Source of the DNA: JBMTVN01 sp046047235
Lineage (GTDB): Bacteria; Verrucomicrobiota; Verrucomicrobiia; Limisphaerales; JAHDYP01
DNA length: 64,000 nucleotides
Reading direction: 5' to 3'
Assembly: GCA_046047235.1 (NCBI GenBank)
Contig: JBJOII010000003.1
Coordinates: 20,359 to 84,358, forward strand
Each line of letters begins with the position of its first letter. Within the stretch, counting starts at the first letter, position 1. Positions 34,783-43,545 of the stretch are shown one piece after another. The notes under the pieces were generated by a model. It was given only the letters and a program-made list of their open reading frames with translations, was not told where the DNA came from and did no database searches. The position numbers were made by a program, and so were the translations under genes.

Positions 34783-35040
34783 ATGAAACGAATGATGTTA
34801 ACCGGCGCAATCCTCGGCTTCGCTTCCGGCATCGGTCTGGCCTGGCACAATGGCCTCCCCATGCAGGAAGCGTTCTGGCACGCCTGTATCGGTGCCTACG
34901 TCGGCGGCATGCTCCTGCGCTGGTGGGGCAGCATCTGGTTTCGGGAACTTCGCCAGTCGTATCAGGAGCGCCTGGCCGCCATGGCAGCGGCCACCGAGGC
35001 AGCTGAAAACTCAACTGATCAACCCCTCGCAGGTAGGTGA
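34783..35040 (+). CDS. Small membrane protein in the flagellar operon
   Basis: An 85-residue protein with a TM segment (about 5-22: MLTGAILGFASGIGLAWH), a second hydrophobic stretch (ACIGAYVGGMLLRWWGSIWF, about 34-53) and a charged, Ala-rich C-terminal helix. I do not recognise a family. It occupies the place between flhF and fliA where flhG usually lies, so a flagellar role is plausible. The 74-bp gap before it may hold its own start signals. Its stop lies 2 bp before the fliA ATG. Confidence 0.7.
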   Translation: MKRMMLTGAILGFASGIGLAWHNGLPMQEAFWHACIGAYVGGMLLRWWGSIWFRELRQSYQERLAAMAAATEAAENSTDQPLAGR

Positions 35041-35042
35041 TC

Positions 35043-35873
35043 ATGACTACTACGCTTGAACCCCCCACCCAGACCGAACACACAACGGCCACCAACGCCG
35101 CCGACCAAACCCAAATCTGGCGGCGCTACGCCCAAGCCGGCCAAGGCAGCCCGCTCGAAGGCGAACTGGTAGAACGCTACCTCCCCCTCGTCAAAACGGT
35201 CGCCGGCCGCATCGCCCTCACGCTGCCCAACCATATCGATGTCCAGGACCTCCAAAGCGCCGGACTAATCGGCCTGCTCGATGCCCTCCGCCGCTTCGAT
35301 CCCAATAGCGGTGCCATCTTCGAAAGCTACGCCCGCCTCCGGATCCGTGGCGCAATCCTCGATGAACTCCGCCGCCTCGACTGGGTCCCCCGCTCGGTGC
35401 GCGACAAAGCCCGACGCGTCCAGGACGCCATGCAGGAACTGGAACAACGCCACGGTGGCATCCCCACCGAATCCCAAATGGCCAAGTCGCTCGATATGTC
35501 GGTCAACGATTACCAGTCCCTGCTGGATGAAATCAAACCGGCCACGTTCGTCTGCCTCGACTCCGCACGACGCCAGGATTCGGAAGATGGCAGCACACAC
35601 TACGAATCCGTACAGGATGATCACCAGCCCGACCCCAGCCTCAAGGCCGCACAACACGAGATGGCTCAAATGGTGGTCGACCGCCTTGAGATGCTCCCCG
35701 AAGCCCAGCGCAAGGTACTGGCCCTTTACTACTTCGAAGATATGCGCCTCCGCGAAATCGCCGAGGTCTTCGGCGTCACGGAATCCCGCATCTGCCAAAT
35801 CCACTCCCAAGCCATCCTCGCCATCAAAGGCTTCCTAAAACGACAGGACCCCGAAGCAACACATCCTGTCTAA
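35043..35873 (+). CDS. fliA: Flagellar sigma factor FliA (sigma-28)
   Basis: A 276-residue sigma factor of the FliA/SigD group. Region 2 is ERYLPLVKTVAGRIALTLPNHIDVQDLQSAGLIGLLDAL with RFDPNSGAIFESYARLRIRGAILDELRRLDWVPRSVR. Region 3 is EQRHGGIPTESQMAKSLDMS. Region 4 (about 205-265) has LPEAQRKVLALYYFEDMRLREIAEVFGVTESRICQIHSQA. It directs transcription of late flagellar genes. ATG 35043, with GTAGGTGA upstream, is preferred over GTG 35037. Confidence 0.95.
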   Translation: MTTTLEPPTQTEHTTATNAADQTQIWRRYAQAGQGSPLEGELVERYLPLVKTVAGRIALTLPNHIDVQDLQSAGLIGLLDALRRFDPNSGAIFESYARLRIRGAILDELRRLDWVPRSVRDKARRVQDAMQELEQRHGGIPTESQMAKSLDMSVNDYQSLLDEIKPATFVCLDSARRQDSEDGSTHYESVQDDHQPDPSLKAAQHEMAQMVVDRLEMLPEAQRKVLALYYFEDMRLREIAEVFGVTESRICQIHSQAILAIKGFLKRQDPEATHPV

Positions 35874-35888
35874 AACCAACACCACTCC

Positions 35889-36755
35889 ATGATTGTCATT
35901 ATCGGTTCCATCATCGTTCTGGGTTCGGTCCTCGGTGGTTTCATGATGGCCGGCGGAAACGTCAGCGCCCTCATGCACCTCTCCGAATTCATCATCATCG
36001 GTGGTGCCGCCCTGGGCGCACTCGTCATCATGTCGCCCGCCAAGGTCATCAAGGACCTCATCCACAGTATCCTCGCCTCGCTCAAAGGCGCCCCCTATAA
36101 CCGCAAATCCTACGAAGACCTCTTCCGCGTCCTCTACGAACTCTTCATGCTCGGACGCCGCAACGGGATGATCGCCCTCGAGGAACATGTGATGAACCCC
36201 GAGACAAGCAGCATCTTCACTAAATACCCCTCCTTCGCGAACAATAAGCCCGCCGTCGAATTCCTCTGCAACGGCCTGCGCCCCGTCATCGATGGCAAAA
36301 TCAAACCCGACCAGCTCAAGATGGTGCTGGAAATGGAAATGGACTGCATGGAAGAAGAACATCAACACCCCGTCGATGTGCTCTCCAAGGCCGCCGATGC
36401 CATGCCCGGTTTCGGAATCGTCGCCGCTGTCATGGGTATCGTCATCACCATGGGCTACATCTCCGGCGAAATTGAAGAGATCGGCCATAAGGTCGCCGCC
36501 GCCCTCGTCGGAACTTTCCTCGGGATCTTCATCTCCTACGGCTTCATGAACCCGCTGGCCGTAAACATCAATTTCAACAACGCCTCGAACATGACCTACA
36601 TGCGCTGCATCGCCAGCGCCATCACCGGCTTCGTCAGCGGCATGGCCCCCATGATGGCCGTTGAACTGGCCCGACGCTCTCTGGGATCCGATGTCCGCCC
36701 CACCGCCGACGGACTGGAAACCATGCTCAAGGAAGCCACCGCCGGAGCCAAATAA
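35889..36755 (+). CDS. motA: Flagellar motor stator protein MotA
   Basis: A 288-residue proton-channel subunit with four TM helices (about 2-20, 32-50, 170-195, 203-225). Family features: GSVLGGFMMAGGNVSALM, the cytoplasmic charged loop with GLRPVIDG, and PGFGIVAAVMGIVITMG followed by VGTFLGIFISYGFMNPLA. It forms the stator with the next gene product. The 13-bp gap to motB and the position after fliA show one operon. Confidence 0.95.
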   Translation: MIVIIGSIIVLGSVLGGFMMAGGNVSALMHLSEFIIIGGAALGALVIMSPAKVIKDLIHSILASLKGAPYNRKSYEDLFRVLYELFMLGRRNGMIALEEHVMNPETSSIFTKYPSFANNKPAVEFLCNGLRPVIDGKIKPDQLKMVLEMEMDCMEEEHQHPVDVLSKAADAMPGFGIVAAVMGIVITMGYISGEIEEIGHKVAAALVGTFLGIFISYGFMNPLAVNINFNNASNMTYMRCIASAITGFVSGMAPMMAVELARRSLGSDVRPTADGLETMLKEATAGAK

Positions 36756-36768
36756 ACCAGCACACGCT

Positions 36769-37536
36769 ATGTCCAAGAAGAAACATGGTCACCACGGAGG
36801 AGCCTGGAAGGTCGCCTACGCCGATTTCGTCACCGCCATGATGGCCCTCTTCCTCGTGCTCTGGCTCACCGCCCAGGACGAGAAAATCAAGGAAGCCGTG
36901 GAACGCGCCTTCCGCCACCCCTTCAACGGTCTCAGCGACTCCTCCGGCCTCGTACCCAACAAAAACGCCAAACCCTCCAGCCAGGAATCCCCCGGCAAGT
37001 TTCAGGACAAATCCATCGTCGAACTCACCGAAATGCTCAAACGCGTCCAGGAAATGCTCCAGGAAAGCGATGAACAAAACGGCCGCCCCTTCGATATCGA
37101 GGAAACCGAGGACGGAGGCATCAAACTCAGCCTCTTCGACCGCTCACGCCGACCCATCTTCGAACCCCAATCCTGCGACCTGACTGAATATGGCGACTGG
37201 GTGATGTCAACGCTCGCCTGGACCATCGCCGAAAGGGAGGGGAAGAAAAAGGAAGGCATCGATATCGCCATCGCGGGCCATACGGAAACCGGCGGCGAAC
37301 CCCAACGCGAAAACTACACCAGCTGGGAACTCTCGGCCGATCGCGCCAATGTAGCCCGCCGGCGACTGCTCTACTTCGGTGTCAGCCCGAATTCAATCAG
37401 CAAGGTGTCGGGATATTCTGATACAGTGCCCATGCCCAATAGCGACCCCGCCGATGAATCCAACCGCAGGGTCACGGTGCTCATCCATCTCATCGATACC
37501 AAGGTCTACTCGGCCTCCGCCGGCATCTCCGGCTAA
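36769..37536 (+). CDS. motB: Flagellar motor stator protein MotB
   Basis: A 255-residue stator subunit. Basic start MSKKKHGHHGGAWKVAYADFVTAMMALFLVLWL carries the essential membrane Asp (VAYADF, residue 19) at the head of the single TM helix. A linker with a plug-like region is followed by an OmpA-type peptidoglycan-binding domain (IAIAGHTET, LSADRANVARRRLLYFGVS, NRRVTVLI). It anchors the stator to the cell wall. ATG 36769 is chosen because upstream in-frame sequence belongs to motA. Confidence 0.95.
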   Translation: MSKKKHGHHGGAWKVAYADFVTAMMALFLVLWLTAQDEKIKEAVERAFRHPFNGLSDSSGLVPNKNAKPSSQESPGKFQDKSIVELTEMLKRVQEMLQESDEQNGRPFDIEETEDGGIKLSLFDRSRRPIFEPQSCDLTEYGDWVMSTLAWTIAEREGKKKEGIDIAIAGHTETGGEPQRENYTSWELSADRANVARRRLLYFGVSPNSISKVSGYSDTVPMPNSDPADESNRRVTVLIHLIDTKVYSASAGISG

Positions 37537-37553
37537 GCCAACCCCACCCCGCC

Positions 37554-37946
37554 ATGCCCGAATCCCCCACCCCTCCCAACCCCCATAACCGGGCCGCCGC
37601 CATCGCCGCTGCCATGACGCAGCGCCCCGGCACCAACCCGCCCGGCGATGCCCAAGGCCAAAACGGCGTCTTTACCCCGCTCCCCTCAGGTGCCCCCGTC
37701 CGCAATGGCACCACGTTCCGCCTCAAAGTCCTCTCCGGAGACCAGCCCCAAGCTTTCAAGAGCCTGCAAAACCCCGCCAACAAACCCAAGGCAGACTCCC
37801 CAACAGAGGATGCCGCCGAGCATAAACACGACCCCAAGGTCTCGCTCCAACGCACCGGCCAACACGTCACCGGCGCCCGTATCGAATGCTCCTGCGGACA
37901 AGTCATCGATCTCTCGTTCACTCTCGAAGCTCCTTCCCCCAGTTAA
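37554..37946 (+). CDS. Hypothetical protein at the end of the flagellar operon
   Basis: A 130-residue protein, 17 bp after motB. The N-terminal 70 residues are Pro/Ala/Gly-rich and probably disordered. The C-terminal part (VSLQRTGQHVTGARIECSCGQVIDLSFTLE) has a CxC pair and a beta-strand pattern, perhaps half of a zinc-ribbon or a metal/redox site. No TM or signal. I do not recognise a family. Its codon use matches the operon, so it is likely real. Confidence 0.65.
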   Translation: MPESPTPPNPHNRAAAIAAAMTQRPGTNPPGDAQGQNGVFTPLPSGAPVRNGTTFRLKVLSGDQPQAFKSLQNPANKPKADSPTEDAAEHKHDPKVSLQRTGQHVTGARIECSCGQVIDLSFTLEAPSPS

Positions 37947-38041
37947 ACCAGTTCACGCCCAGCCTCCCGTAATCAGGACGCACTCTAGCAGTCCCGAATA
38001 CGGGAATGGACGTCAACCCGCCCCATGCTATGTTTTTAGCC

Positions 38042-40096
38042 ATGTTGTATCGCTCGACCCCGGCCCGCACACTGCCTGCACTTGCCGTACTCATCACAGG
38101 CATCTCCCTCCAGGCCCAACCGCTCCCCACCCCATCCCCCATCCCCCTCGCCCCTCCACCATCCTTCCCCACCATCACCCGAACCCCGCTGCCCGACTCC
38201 CCCGCCCTGCGTCCGCAAGGCCCGACCCTCTACTCAATCGGTGACCCCACCGGTGAAGAACAACTCTACCTCGAATACATCAACCGCGCCCGCGCCAATC
38301 CACCCGCCGAAGGCGTGCTGCTCGCCAATACCACCGATCCCGAAGTCACCTCCGCCTACGATTTCTTCGGCGTCAATCTCGTCACCATGATGAACGAGTT
38401 CGCCGCCATCAGTCCCGCACCCCCTCTCTCCTTCAATGCCCAACTGATCGAAGCCGCCCGCCTGCACAGCGGTGACATGTTCACCAACGTCTTCCAGGGA
38501 CACTACACCTGGAACCCCGCCACCGGTGCCATGGACTCCTCCAAAAGCCCCGGCTACCGCATGGACCTCGTCGGCTATAACTGGAACTCCTACGGCGAAA
38601 ATGTGTTCAGCTACGCCAAATCCGCCTGGCACGGCCACGCCGGTTTCGAAGTCGACTGGGGCTTCGGCCCCGCCGGCATGCAAGGACCCCCGCGCGGACA
38701 CCGCGAAAGCATCCATAACCCCAATTTCAGGGAAGTCGGAATCGGCATCGTCTCCGGTAGCAACGAGGTCAACTCCAACCCGCCCCGTGACCCGGTCGGC
38801 CCCAGCCTCGTCACCCAGGACTTCGGCACCCGCGCCAACCTGAACCCATTCATCACCGGCGTCGCCTACTACGACCTCGACGAAGACGGCGCCTACGACG
38901 CCAATGAAGGCATCGGCGGAGCCACCATCGAAGTCGCCGGTTCCCAATACCACGCCATCACCGCCAACTCCGGCGGTTACTCCGTCCCCGTCCCGCCAAA
39001 CCAGTCCCACTCCGTCACGTTCAGCGGTACAGGCTTCACCACCGACAACCGCACAGTCCCCGTCAACACCAGCAACGTGAAGGTGGATTACGCCCTGCCC
39101 TATCCCGAACCCACGCTGTCCGGCCCCGCCCAACTCGGTGTAGGCGCCACCGGCACCTACACGTTCAACGCCGTGGGAGGCGCCACCAACTACCGCTGGT
39201 CCAAGGCCCTGCTCGCTCCCTATGACGCCGTCGAAGGCGCCGAAAACGGCTCCGCCCACCTCGGCGTGGCCATCTCCCCCGGCTACCCTCTGATCACTTC
39301 CACGGTCAAAGCCTCCGGAACTTCATCGTTCCACCTCGCAACCCCCGAAGCCGAACCCCAAGCCTTGGTACTCAACACCACAATCCAACCACAAACCGGT
39401 GCCGAACTGGTCTTCGCCAGCCGCCTCGGCTGGGCAACAACCGGCCAGATCGCCCACGCTCAAGTCTGGGACGACGCCCAACAAGCCTGGGTCGATGTCT
39501 GGACCCGCACCGGCACCGACACAGCCGGCCAAACCTCGTTCCAAACCATCACCGCCTCCCTCGCTGACTTCGTCGGCGAAGTCATCTACATACGCTTCTA
39601 TTATTCAGTCTCAGGGGGCTACTACCCCCAAACCGATAACGGCGTCGGCTGGTACATCGACGACATCCGCTTCAACAATTGCTCCAGCCTCGAATCCTCC
39701 GTCACTAAGGAAATTGCCTCACCTTCCATCAGCTTCACCGGCGATGCCGAAGGCACCTACCTGCTCCAGGCCCAGCCACAAATCTCCGGTCGCTGGTTCC
39801 CCATGGGCCCCGTCACTCTCGTCACCGTCAGCACCGCAGTCATCCCACCTTCCGTGTCCATCGGCACCATCCAGCTCACCAACCCCAACACCGCCCGCAT
39901 CGAGTGCCTCGTCGAAAATGGCCCGCCCTCCAGTATCCAACTCCAATACTCCAACGACAACGGCACCACCTGGACCACAGACCCCTCCCTCCAGGCCCAG
40001 GAAATCACCCCCGGCTCCCACTACGCCTTCGAACTCACCCCGCCCATCGGCACACCGACCTCCGGCGCCCAACTCTACCGCATCCGCATCGAGTAG
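38042..40096 (+). CDS. Secreted CAP-domain (SCP/PR-1-like) multidomain protein
   Basis: A 684-residue exported protein. The signal peptide is MLYRSTPARTLPALAVLITGISLQAQ. A CAP domain follows at about 80-260 (YLEYINRARANPPAEG, LIEAARLHSGDMFTNVFQGHYTWNP, YGENVFSYA). A short calcium-type or carboxypeptidase-regulatory-like segment (GVAYYDLDEDGAYDANEGIGGATIEV, about 275-300) and beta-rich domains complete the protein. CAP proteins have varied extracellular roles, so function is open. ATG 38042 is preferred for the signal peptide; in-frame ATGs also lie at 38006 and 38030. No sorting motif is visible at the C terminus. Confidence 0.82.
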   Translation: MLYRSTPARTLPALAVLITGISLQAQPLPTPSPIPLAPPPSFPTITRTPLPDSPALRPQGPTLYSIGDPTGEEQLYLEYINRARANPPAEGVLLANTTDPEVTSAYDFFGVNLVTMMNEFAAISPAPPLSFNAQLIEAARLHSGDMFTNVFQGHYTWNPATGAMDSSKSPGYRMDLVGYNWNSYGENVFSYAKSAWHGHAGFEVDWGFGPAGMQGPPRGHRESIHNPNFREVGIGIVSGSNEVNSNPPRDPVGPSLVTQDFGTRANLNPFITGVAYYDLDEDGAYDANEGIGGATIEVAGSQYHAITANSGGYSVPVPPNQSHSVTFSGTGFTTDNRTVPVNTSNVKVDYALPYPEPTLSGPAQLGVGATGTYTFNAVGGATNYRWSKALLAPYDAVEGAENGSAHLGVAISPGYPLITSTVKASGTSSFHLATPEAEPQALVLNTTIQPQTGAELVFASRLGWATTGQIAHAQVWDDAQQAWVDVWTRTGTDTAGQTSFQTITASLADFVGEVIYIRFYYSVSGGYYPQTDNGVGWYIDDIRFNNCSSLESSVTKEIASPSISFTGDAEGTYLLQAQPQISGRWFPMGPVTLVTVSTAVIPPSVSIGTIQLTNPNTARIECLVENGPPSSIQLQYSNDNGTTWTTDPSLQAQEITPGSHYAFELTPPIGTPTSGAQLYRIRIE

Positions 40097-40179
40097 TCCC
40101 CGCTACCCGCTTCGCCCAGTAGCCAGAAGAGCGGAGAGAGCATAGCGGACACGCCGTCGCTCCGCCCTTTGCGCTTGCC

Positions 40180-40313
40180 GCTGCTGCCCCATCGAAATCG
40201 CGATCGGGATCGCTATCGGGATCGAATGCTGAAGTTCCCAGTCGCAGGAAGCAGGATACCGGATATCGAAGATCGGACATCGCCCCGAGCGACCGAAGAC
40301 CCGGGGCGCGCTT
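40180..40313. repeat. D block: 134-bp dispersed repeat, copy 2
   Basis: Near-identical to 13357-13490 (about four or five differences) and likewise followed directly by heptamers. Preceded by CCCTTTG and CGCTTGC heptamers instead of the B block. Confidence 0.82.
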
Positions 40314-40454
40314 ACCCCTTACCGCTTACCCCTTACCGCTTACCCCTTACCGCTTACCCCTTACCGCTTGCCCTCCGCCCTCAGCCCTCAGCGCTCTGCG
40401 CTCTGCGCTTTCCGCTTTCCGCTTGCCGCTTACCGCTCTGCGCTCTGCGCTCAG
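40309..40454. repeat. Heptamer mosaic array H4 (longest)
   Basis: Twenty-one units: alternating CGCTTAC and CCCTTAC four times, then CGCTTGC, one 6-bp unit CCTCCG, CCCTCAG twice, CGCTCTG twice, CGCTTTC twice, CGCTTGC, CGCTTAC, CGCTCTG twice, CGCTCAG. The 14-bp alternation indicates tandem duplication. The last CGCTCAG contains the stop codon (TCA on this strand) of the aldehyde dehydrogenase gene. Confidence 0.88.
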
Positions 40455-41896
40455 GGCCACGGCAACGAATACGTCTTCACGTTCGTGAAGAATTTCATGG
40501 CCTCACTCACGCCCTCTTTCACTCCGTTGCCAGAATCCTTGATGCCTCCGAACGGCGACGTCTCGATCCGGTAACCCGGCTGTTCCCAGATGTTCACGGT
40601 CCCCACACGCAACCCTTCAATGAACGCCTGCATCCGGCGGAAATCATTCGTGCAGACTCCCGACGACAAACCGAACGGCGTGCTATTGGAAATGCGCATG
40701 ACTTCCTCGTCGTTGTCCGGCACACGCACGATGGGAACGATCGGCCCGAAAGTCTCCTCCATGACCAGTTCACTTTGATGCGGCACGAAGTCGACCACGA
40801 TCGGCGGCAGCAGGGCGCCCTTGCGACCCGGATCATAGAGGACCTTGGCCCCCTGCTCTGCGGCCAGATAGACCCGCTTCTCGAACAACTCCGCCGCCCT
40901 GGCATGAATGACACAACCCAGCTCAGTCGCCGGATCCATCGGATCCCCAAACCGGATCGCCTTCGCCTTGGTCAGCACGAGCGGAACGAATCGATCCGCC
41001 ACGCTTTCCTGTACCAGAATGCGCTTCACCGCAGTGCATCGCTGACCCGAATTCCCCGTTGCACCCGCCACCGCAATGGTCGCCGCCTTCTCCAGGTCCG
41101 CATCGTCCAGATCGTTCAGGATGATCAGGGGATCGTTGCCTCCCAGCTCCAAGGCCTGCCGCTTGTACACCGCCTTCGACGCAATCATCTTCCCCACCGG
41201 CACACCACCCGTGAAGGTGATGATGTCGATGTTGGGATTGGTGATCATTTCATCGCCAATGTCCTTCGGCCAACCGGTAACAACTTGGAACATCTCCGGA
41301 GGCAGACCGGCTTCATACAGGAGATCCGCCAGTGAAAGGGCCGTCAACGGAGTCAGCTCGGTCGGCTTGCACACCATGCAGTTGTTGGTGGCAATCGATG
41401 GCGCCACCTTGTGACTCACCATGTTCAACGGATGGTTGAACGGGGTGATGGCTGAGATGGCCCGCACCGGTTCGCGCTTGGTGTAAATCTTCCGCTGCTT
41501 CCCGTTGTGCGTCAGGTCGCAGGAAAAAATCTGGCCGTCGTCCTGCAGCGTCTGCGCCGCAGCAAAGGTATACACATCCTGCGCCCGCTTGGTCTCGTAA
41601 ATGGCATGCTGCCAGCAAATGCCCAGTTCCAAGACCAGCCACTTGGCCAGAAACTCGCGACGCTCCCCGATCAGCTCACCCGTGCGCTTCAGGATCCGGC
41701 TGCGCTCGTAACGCGTCAGCTTCGACTCATACGCCGCCGCTATCTCAAACGCACGACGCGCATGCTCCGCCGTCCCCGCCGGAACGGTCCCCACAACCTC
41801 GTCGGTATACGGATACCGCACCTCAATCCGTTCCCCGGTAAAGACCTTCTCCCCACCAATCCGCATCCCTTCGTTCCGGATCTCAATACGACTCAT
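40451..41896 (-). CDS. phnY: Aldehyde dehydrogenase, probably phosphonoacetaldehyde dehydrogenase
   Basis: A 481-residue NAD(P)-dependent aldehyde dehydrogenase. Motifs: PVRAISAITPFNHPLNMVSHKVAPSIA, FTGGVPVGKMIA, catalytic Glu in ALELGGNDP, catalytic Cys in GNSGQRC, and EETFGPIVPIVRV. The gene lies 15 bp downstream of a phosphonoacetate hydrolase gene, the pairing known from the PhnW-PhnY-PhnA route for 2-aminoethylphosphonate, in which PhnY oxidises phosphonoacetaldehyde to phosphonoacetate. The substrate assignment rests on this context. PhnW is not in the window. The stop codon lies inside a heptamer repeat unit. Confidence 0.8.
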   Translation of the reverse strand: MSRIEIRNEGMRIGGEKVFTGERIEVRYPYTDEVVGTVPAGTAEHARRAFEIAAAYESKLTRYERSRILKRTGELIGERREFLAKWLVLELGICWQHAIYETKRAQDVYTFAAAQTLQDDGQIFSCDLTHNGKQRKIYTKREPVRAISAITPFNHPLNMVSHKVAPSIATNNCMVCKPTELTPLTALSLADLLYEAGLPPEMFQVVTGWPKDIGDEMITNPNIDIITFTGGVPVGKMIASKAVYKRQALELGGNDPLIILNDLDDADLEKAATIAVAGATGNSGQRCTAVKRILVQESVADRFVPLVLTKAKAIRFGDPMDPATELGCVIHARAAELFEKRVYLAAEQGAKVLYDPGRKGALLPPIVVDFVPHQSELVMEETFGPIVPIVRVPDNDEEVMRISNSTPFGLSSGVCTNDFRRMQAFIEGLRVGTVNIWEQPGYRIETSPFGGIKDSGNGVKEGVSEAMKFFTNVKTYSLPWP

Positions 41897-41911
41897 AGCT
41901 GCTCCTCGATA

Positions 41912-43156
41912 TCAAAGCGCCGCCGCGCGCGTGGCATAAAAGAACCCGTCAAAGTTCCGCAACTCCGGAGCATTCGGCACCTCCAACACGCGGTTCACTA
42001 TAAACGGCACCTCCTGCTCGGTCAGCCCGCCATGGCTGCGCAACGGCTCCTTCAACGCCGCCAAGTCATGCCGGTGCTCCGACGTCCCCAACGTCATGTT
42101 CTCACCCGAGATGATCACCACATCCCCAATCCGGTCCGCCGGCAACTCATAGCGCCTCACGGCCTCCGCCCGGTCCACCACGTCAATAATCTCCGGGACC
42201 GCCCTTAGCCGCTCCATGATCGCCCCACAATCCGACCCCGCCGGCAAATACGCCGTCGCAAACGAACCCAGCGCACCGTGATGCACCACATACGGATCGG
42301 TGATCGGCAGGATCACCCGCGCCTTCGCCTCCCCCAGCCACTCGTCAAACAGGTCCTGCAAATAAATCACCCGCGGCCCACCCCGCTCATCATGCTTCGG
42401 CTTCATCCCGTGATCCGCCGTCACCACAATCGCCGCCCCCAAGGCATCCAACTCAGCCAAATACCGGTCGAACATCGCATAAAAATCCTTCGCCCCCTGC
42501 TCCACCGGCGAAAACTTGTGCTGAATGTAATCGGTCGTCGATAAATACATCACGTCCGGCTTCCACTCGCGCGCCAGCTTTACCCCGGCCGCAAATACAA
42601 ACTCAGACAACCCCGCAGAATACACCTCAGGCACCGCCATCCCCAACCACTCGTCCGCCCTGTCAATGCCGTTGGCCGCCTTCGTCGCCTGATCCGACCG
42701 CTCCGACGAAAAGCAAATCGCCCGATCCTCCCCAAACTCCAAACCCGCCCCCAACAACGCCCGAAGCTTGTCCTTCGCTGTCACGACGGCCACACGCGCC
42801 CCCGCCCGATAAAACTGGCTGAACACGGTCGGCGCCCGCAGGAACCGCACGTCGTTCATCATCACTTCCTCCCCGGTCTCCGGCTCAAACAGATAGTTGC
42901 CACAAATCCCGTGCACCACCGGCGGCCGCCCCGTCGCAATCGACAGATTGTTCGGATTGGTAAATGAAGGAATCACCGAGTGCGCCCGCCGGTCCGTGCC
43001 CGTTTCCCGAATGCGTTTCAGGGTCGGCATCAAACCCTCCGCAATCGCCACATCGAGATACTCCGGTTCACAGCCATCCAGACAAATCACAATGGCGCAG
43101 GTCTTGGGTCCAGGATAGGTGCGACCGTTTGCCGTCACCTCAGATGGAATGGTCAT
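41912..43156 (-). CDS. phnA: Phosphonoacetate hydrolase
   Basis: A 414-residue member of the alkaline phosphatase superfamily that splits phosphonoacetate to acetate and phosphate. Metal-site motifs are ICLDGCEPEYLD (Asp27), SFTNPNNLSIATG (nucleophile Thr66), STTDYIQHKFSP, VTADHGMKPKHD and a late His in EHRHDLAAL. The arrangement and VVHGICGNYLFEPETGEEVMMND match PhnA-type hydrolases. The zinc-dependent enzyme would release phosphate from natural phosphonates. ATG 43156 is preferred over GTG 43189; no strong ribosome site is visible. Confidence 0.88.
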   Translation of the reverse strand: MTIPSEVTANGRTYPGPKTCAIVICLDGCEPEYLDVAIAEGLMPTLKRIRETGTDRRAHSVIPSFTNPNNLSIATGRPPVVHGICGNYLFEPETGEEVMMNDVRFLRAPTVFSQFYRAGARVAVVTAKDKLRALLGAGLEFGEDRAICFSSERSDQATKAANGIDRADEWLGMAVPEVYSAGLSEFVFAAGVKLAREWKPDVMYLSTTDYIQHKFSPVEQGAKDFYAMFDRYLAELDALGAAIVVTADHGMKPKHDERGGPRVIYLQDLFDEWLGEAKARVILPITDPYVVHHGALGSFATAYLPAGSDCGAIMERLRAVPEIIDVVDRAEAVRRYELPADRIGDVVIISGENMTLGTSEHRHDLAALKEPLRSHGGLTEQEVPFIVNRVLEVPNAPELRNFDGFFYATRAAAL

Positions 43157-43545
43157 GTCGTTAAAAAAGTCGGTTAAACCAGAAGCCACCGACCGTAGTG
43201 ATCCGCGCTGTCCCGCTCAAGGACAAAGCCCCCCCGACCCAGGCGAGACCGCGCCCGGGCATGGTTCGAAGAATACCCACCCGTCGTCTCCATCCAGGTT
43301 ATCCAGAAGTTCACTGCCAGCGCCCTGCGTAAACCCACACCGGGAATCCATGAGCACAAGAATACGCCATAAACCACCTCCCGTGCTCTGCCCGAAGACA
43401 GAGGCCAACCCCCTGTTCATCACTTCCAGTTCCCGCCAAACCCCGATCTGGCGAATCCGTCAGATCAGCCTGATCTACACCATGCGCCAATCGAGCTGCA
43501 ACACCCGAAGAACAGTGCCAGCGTGTGGGCCTTCACAGCCCCACC
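43157..43545. other. Gap upstream of phnA with no recognised gene
   Basis: About 390 bp between the proC-like stop and phnA. Short open frames exist on both strands, but none has a family pattern. The region presumably holds the phnA promoter. It lacks the repeat modules found in other gaps. Confidence 0.4.

Noticed and set aside
38234..39259. 341-residue reverse open frame
   Set aside because: Antisense to the CAP-domain gene; repetitive Gly/Val/Asp content only.
40169..41335. 388-residue forward open frame
   Set aside because: Reads the D block and heptamers, then runs antisense to the aldehyde dehydrogenase.
43174..43423. Small reverse frames upstream of phnA
   Set aside because: No conserved pattern recognised and no clear ribosome site.
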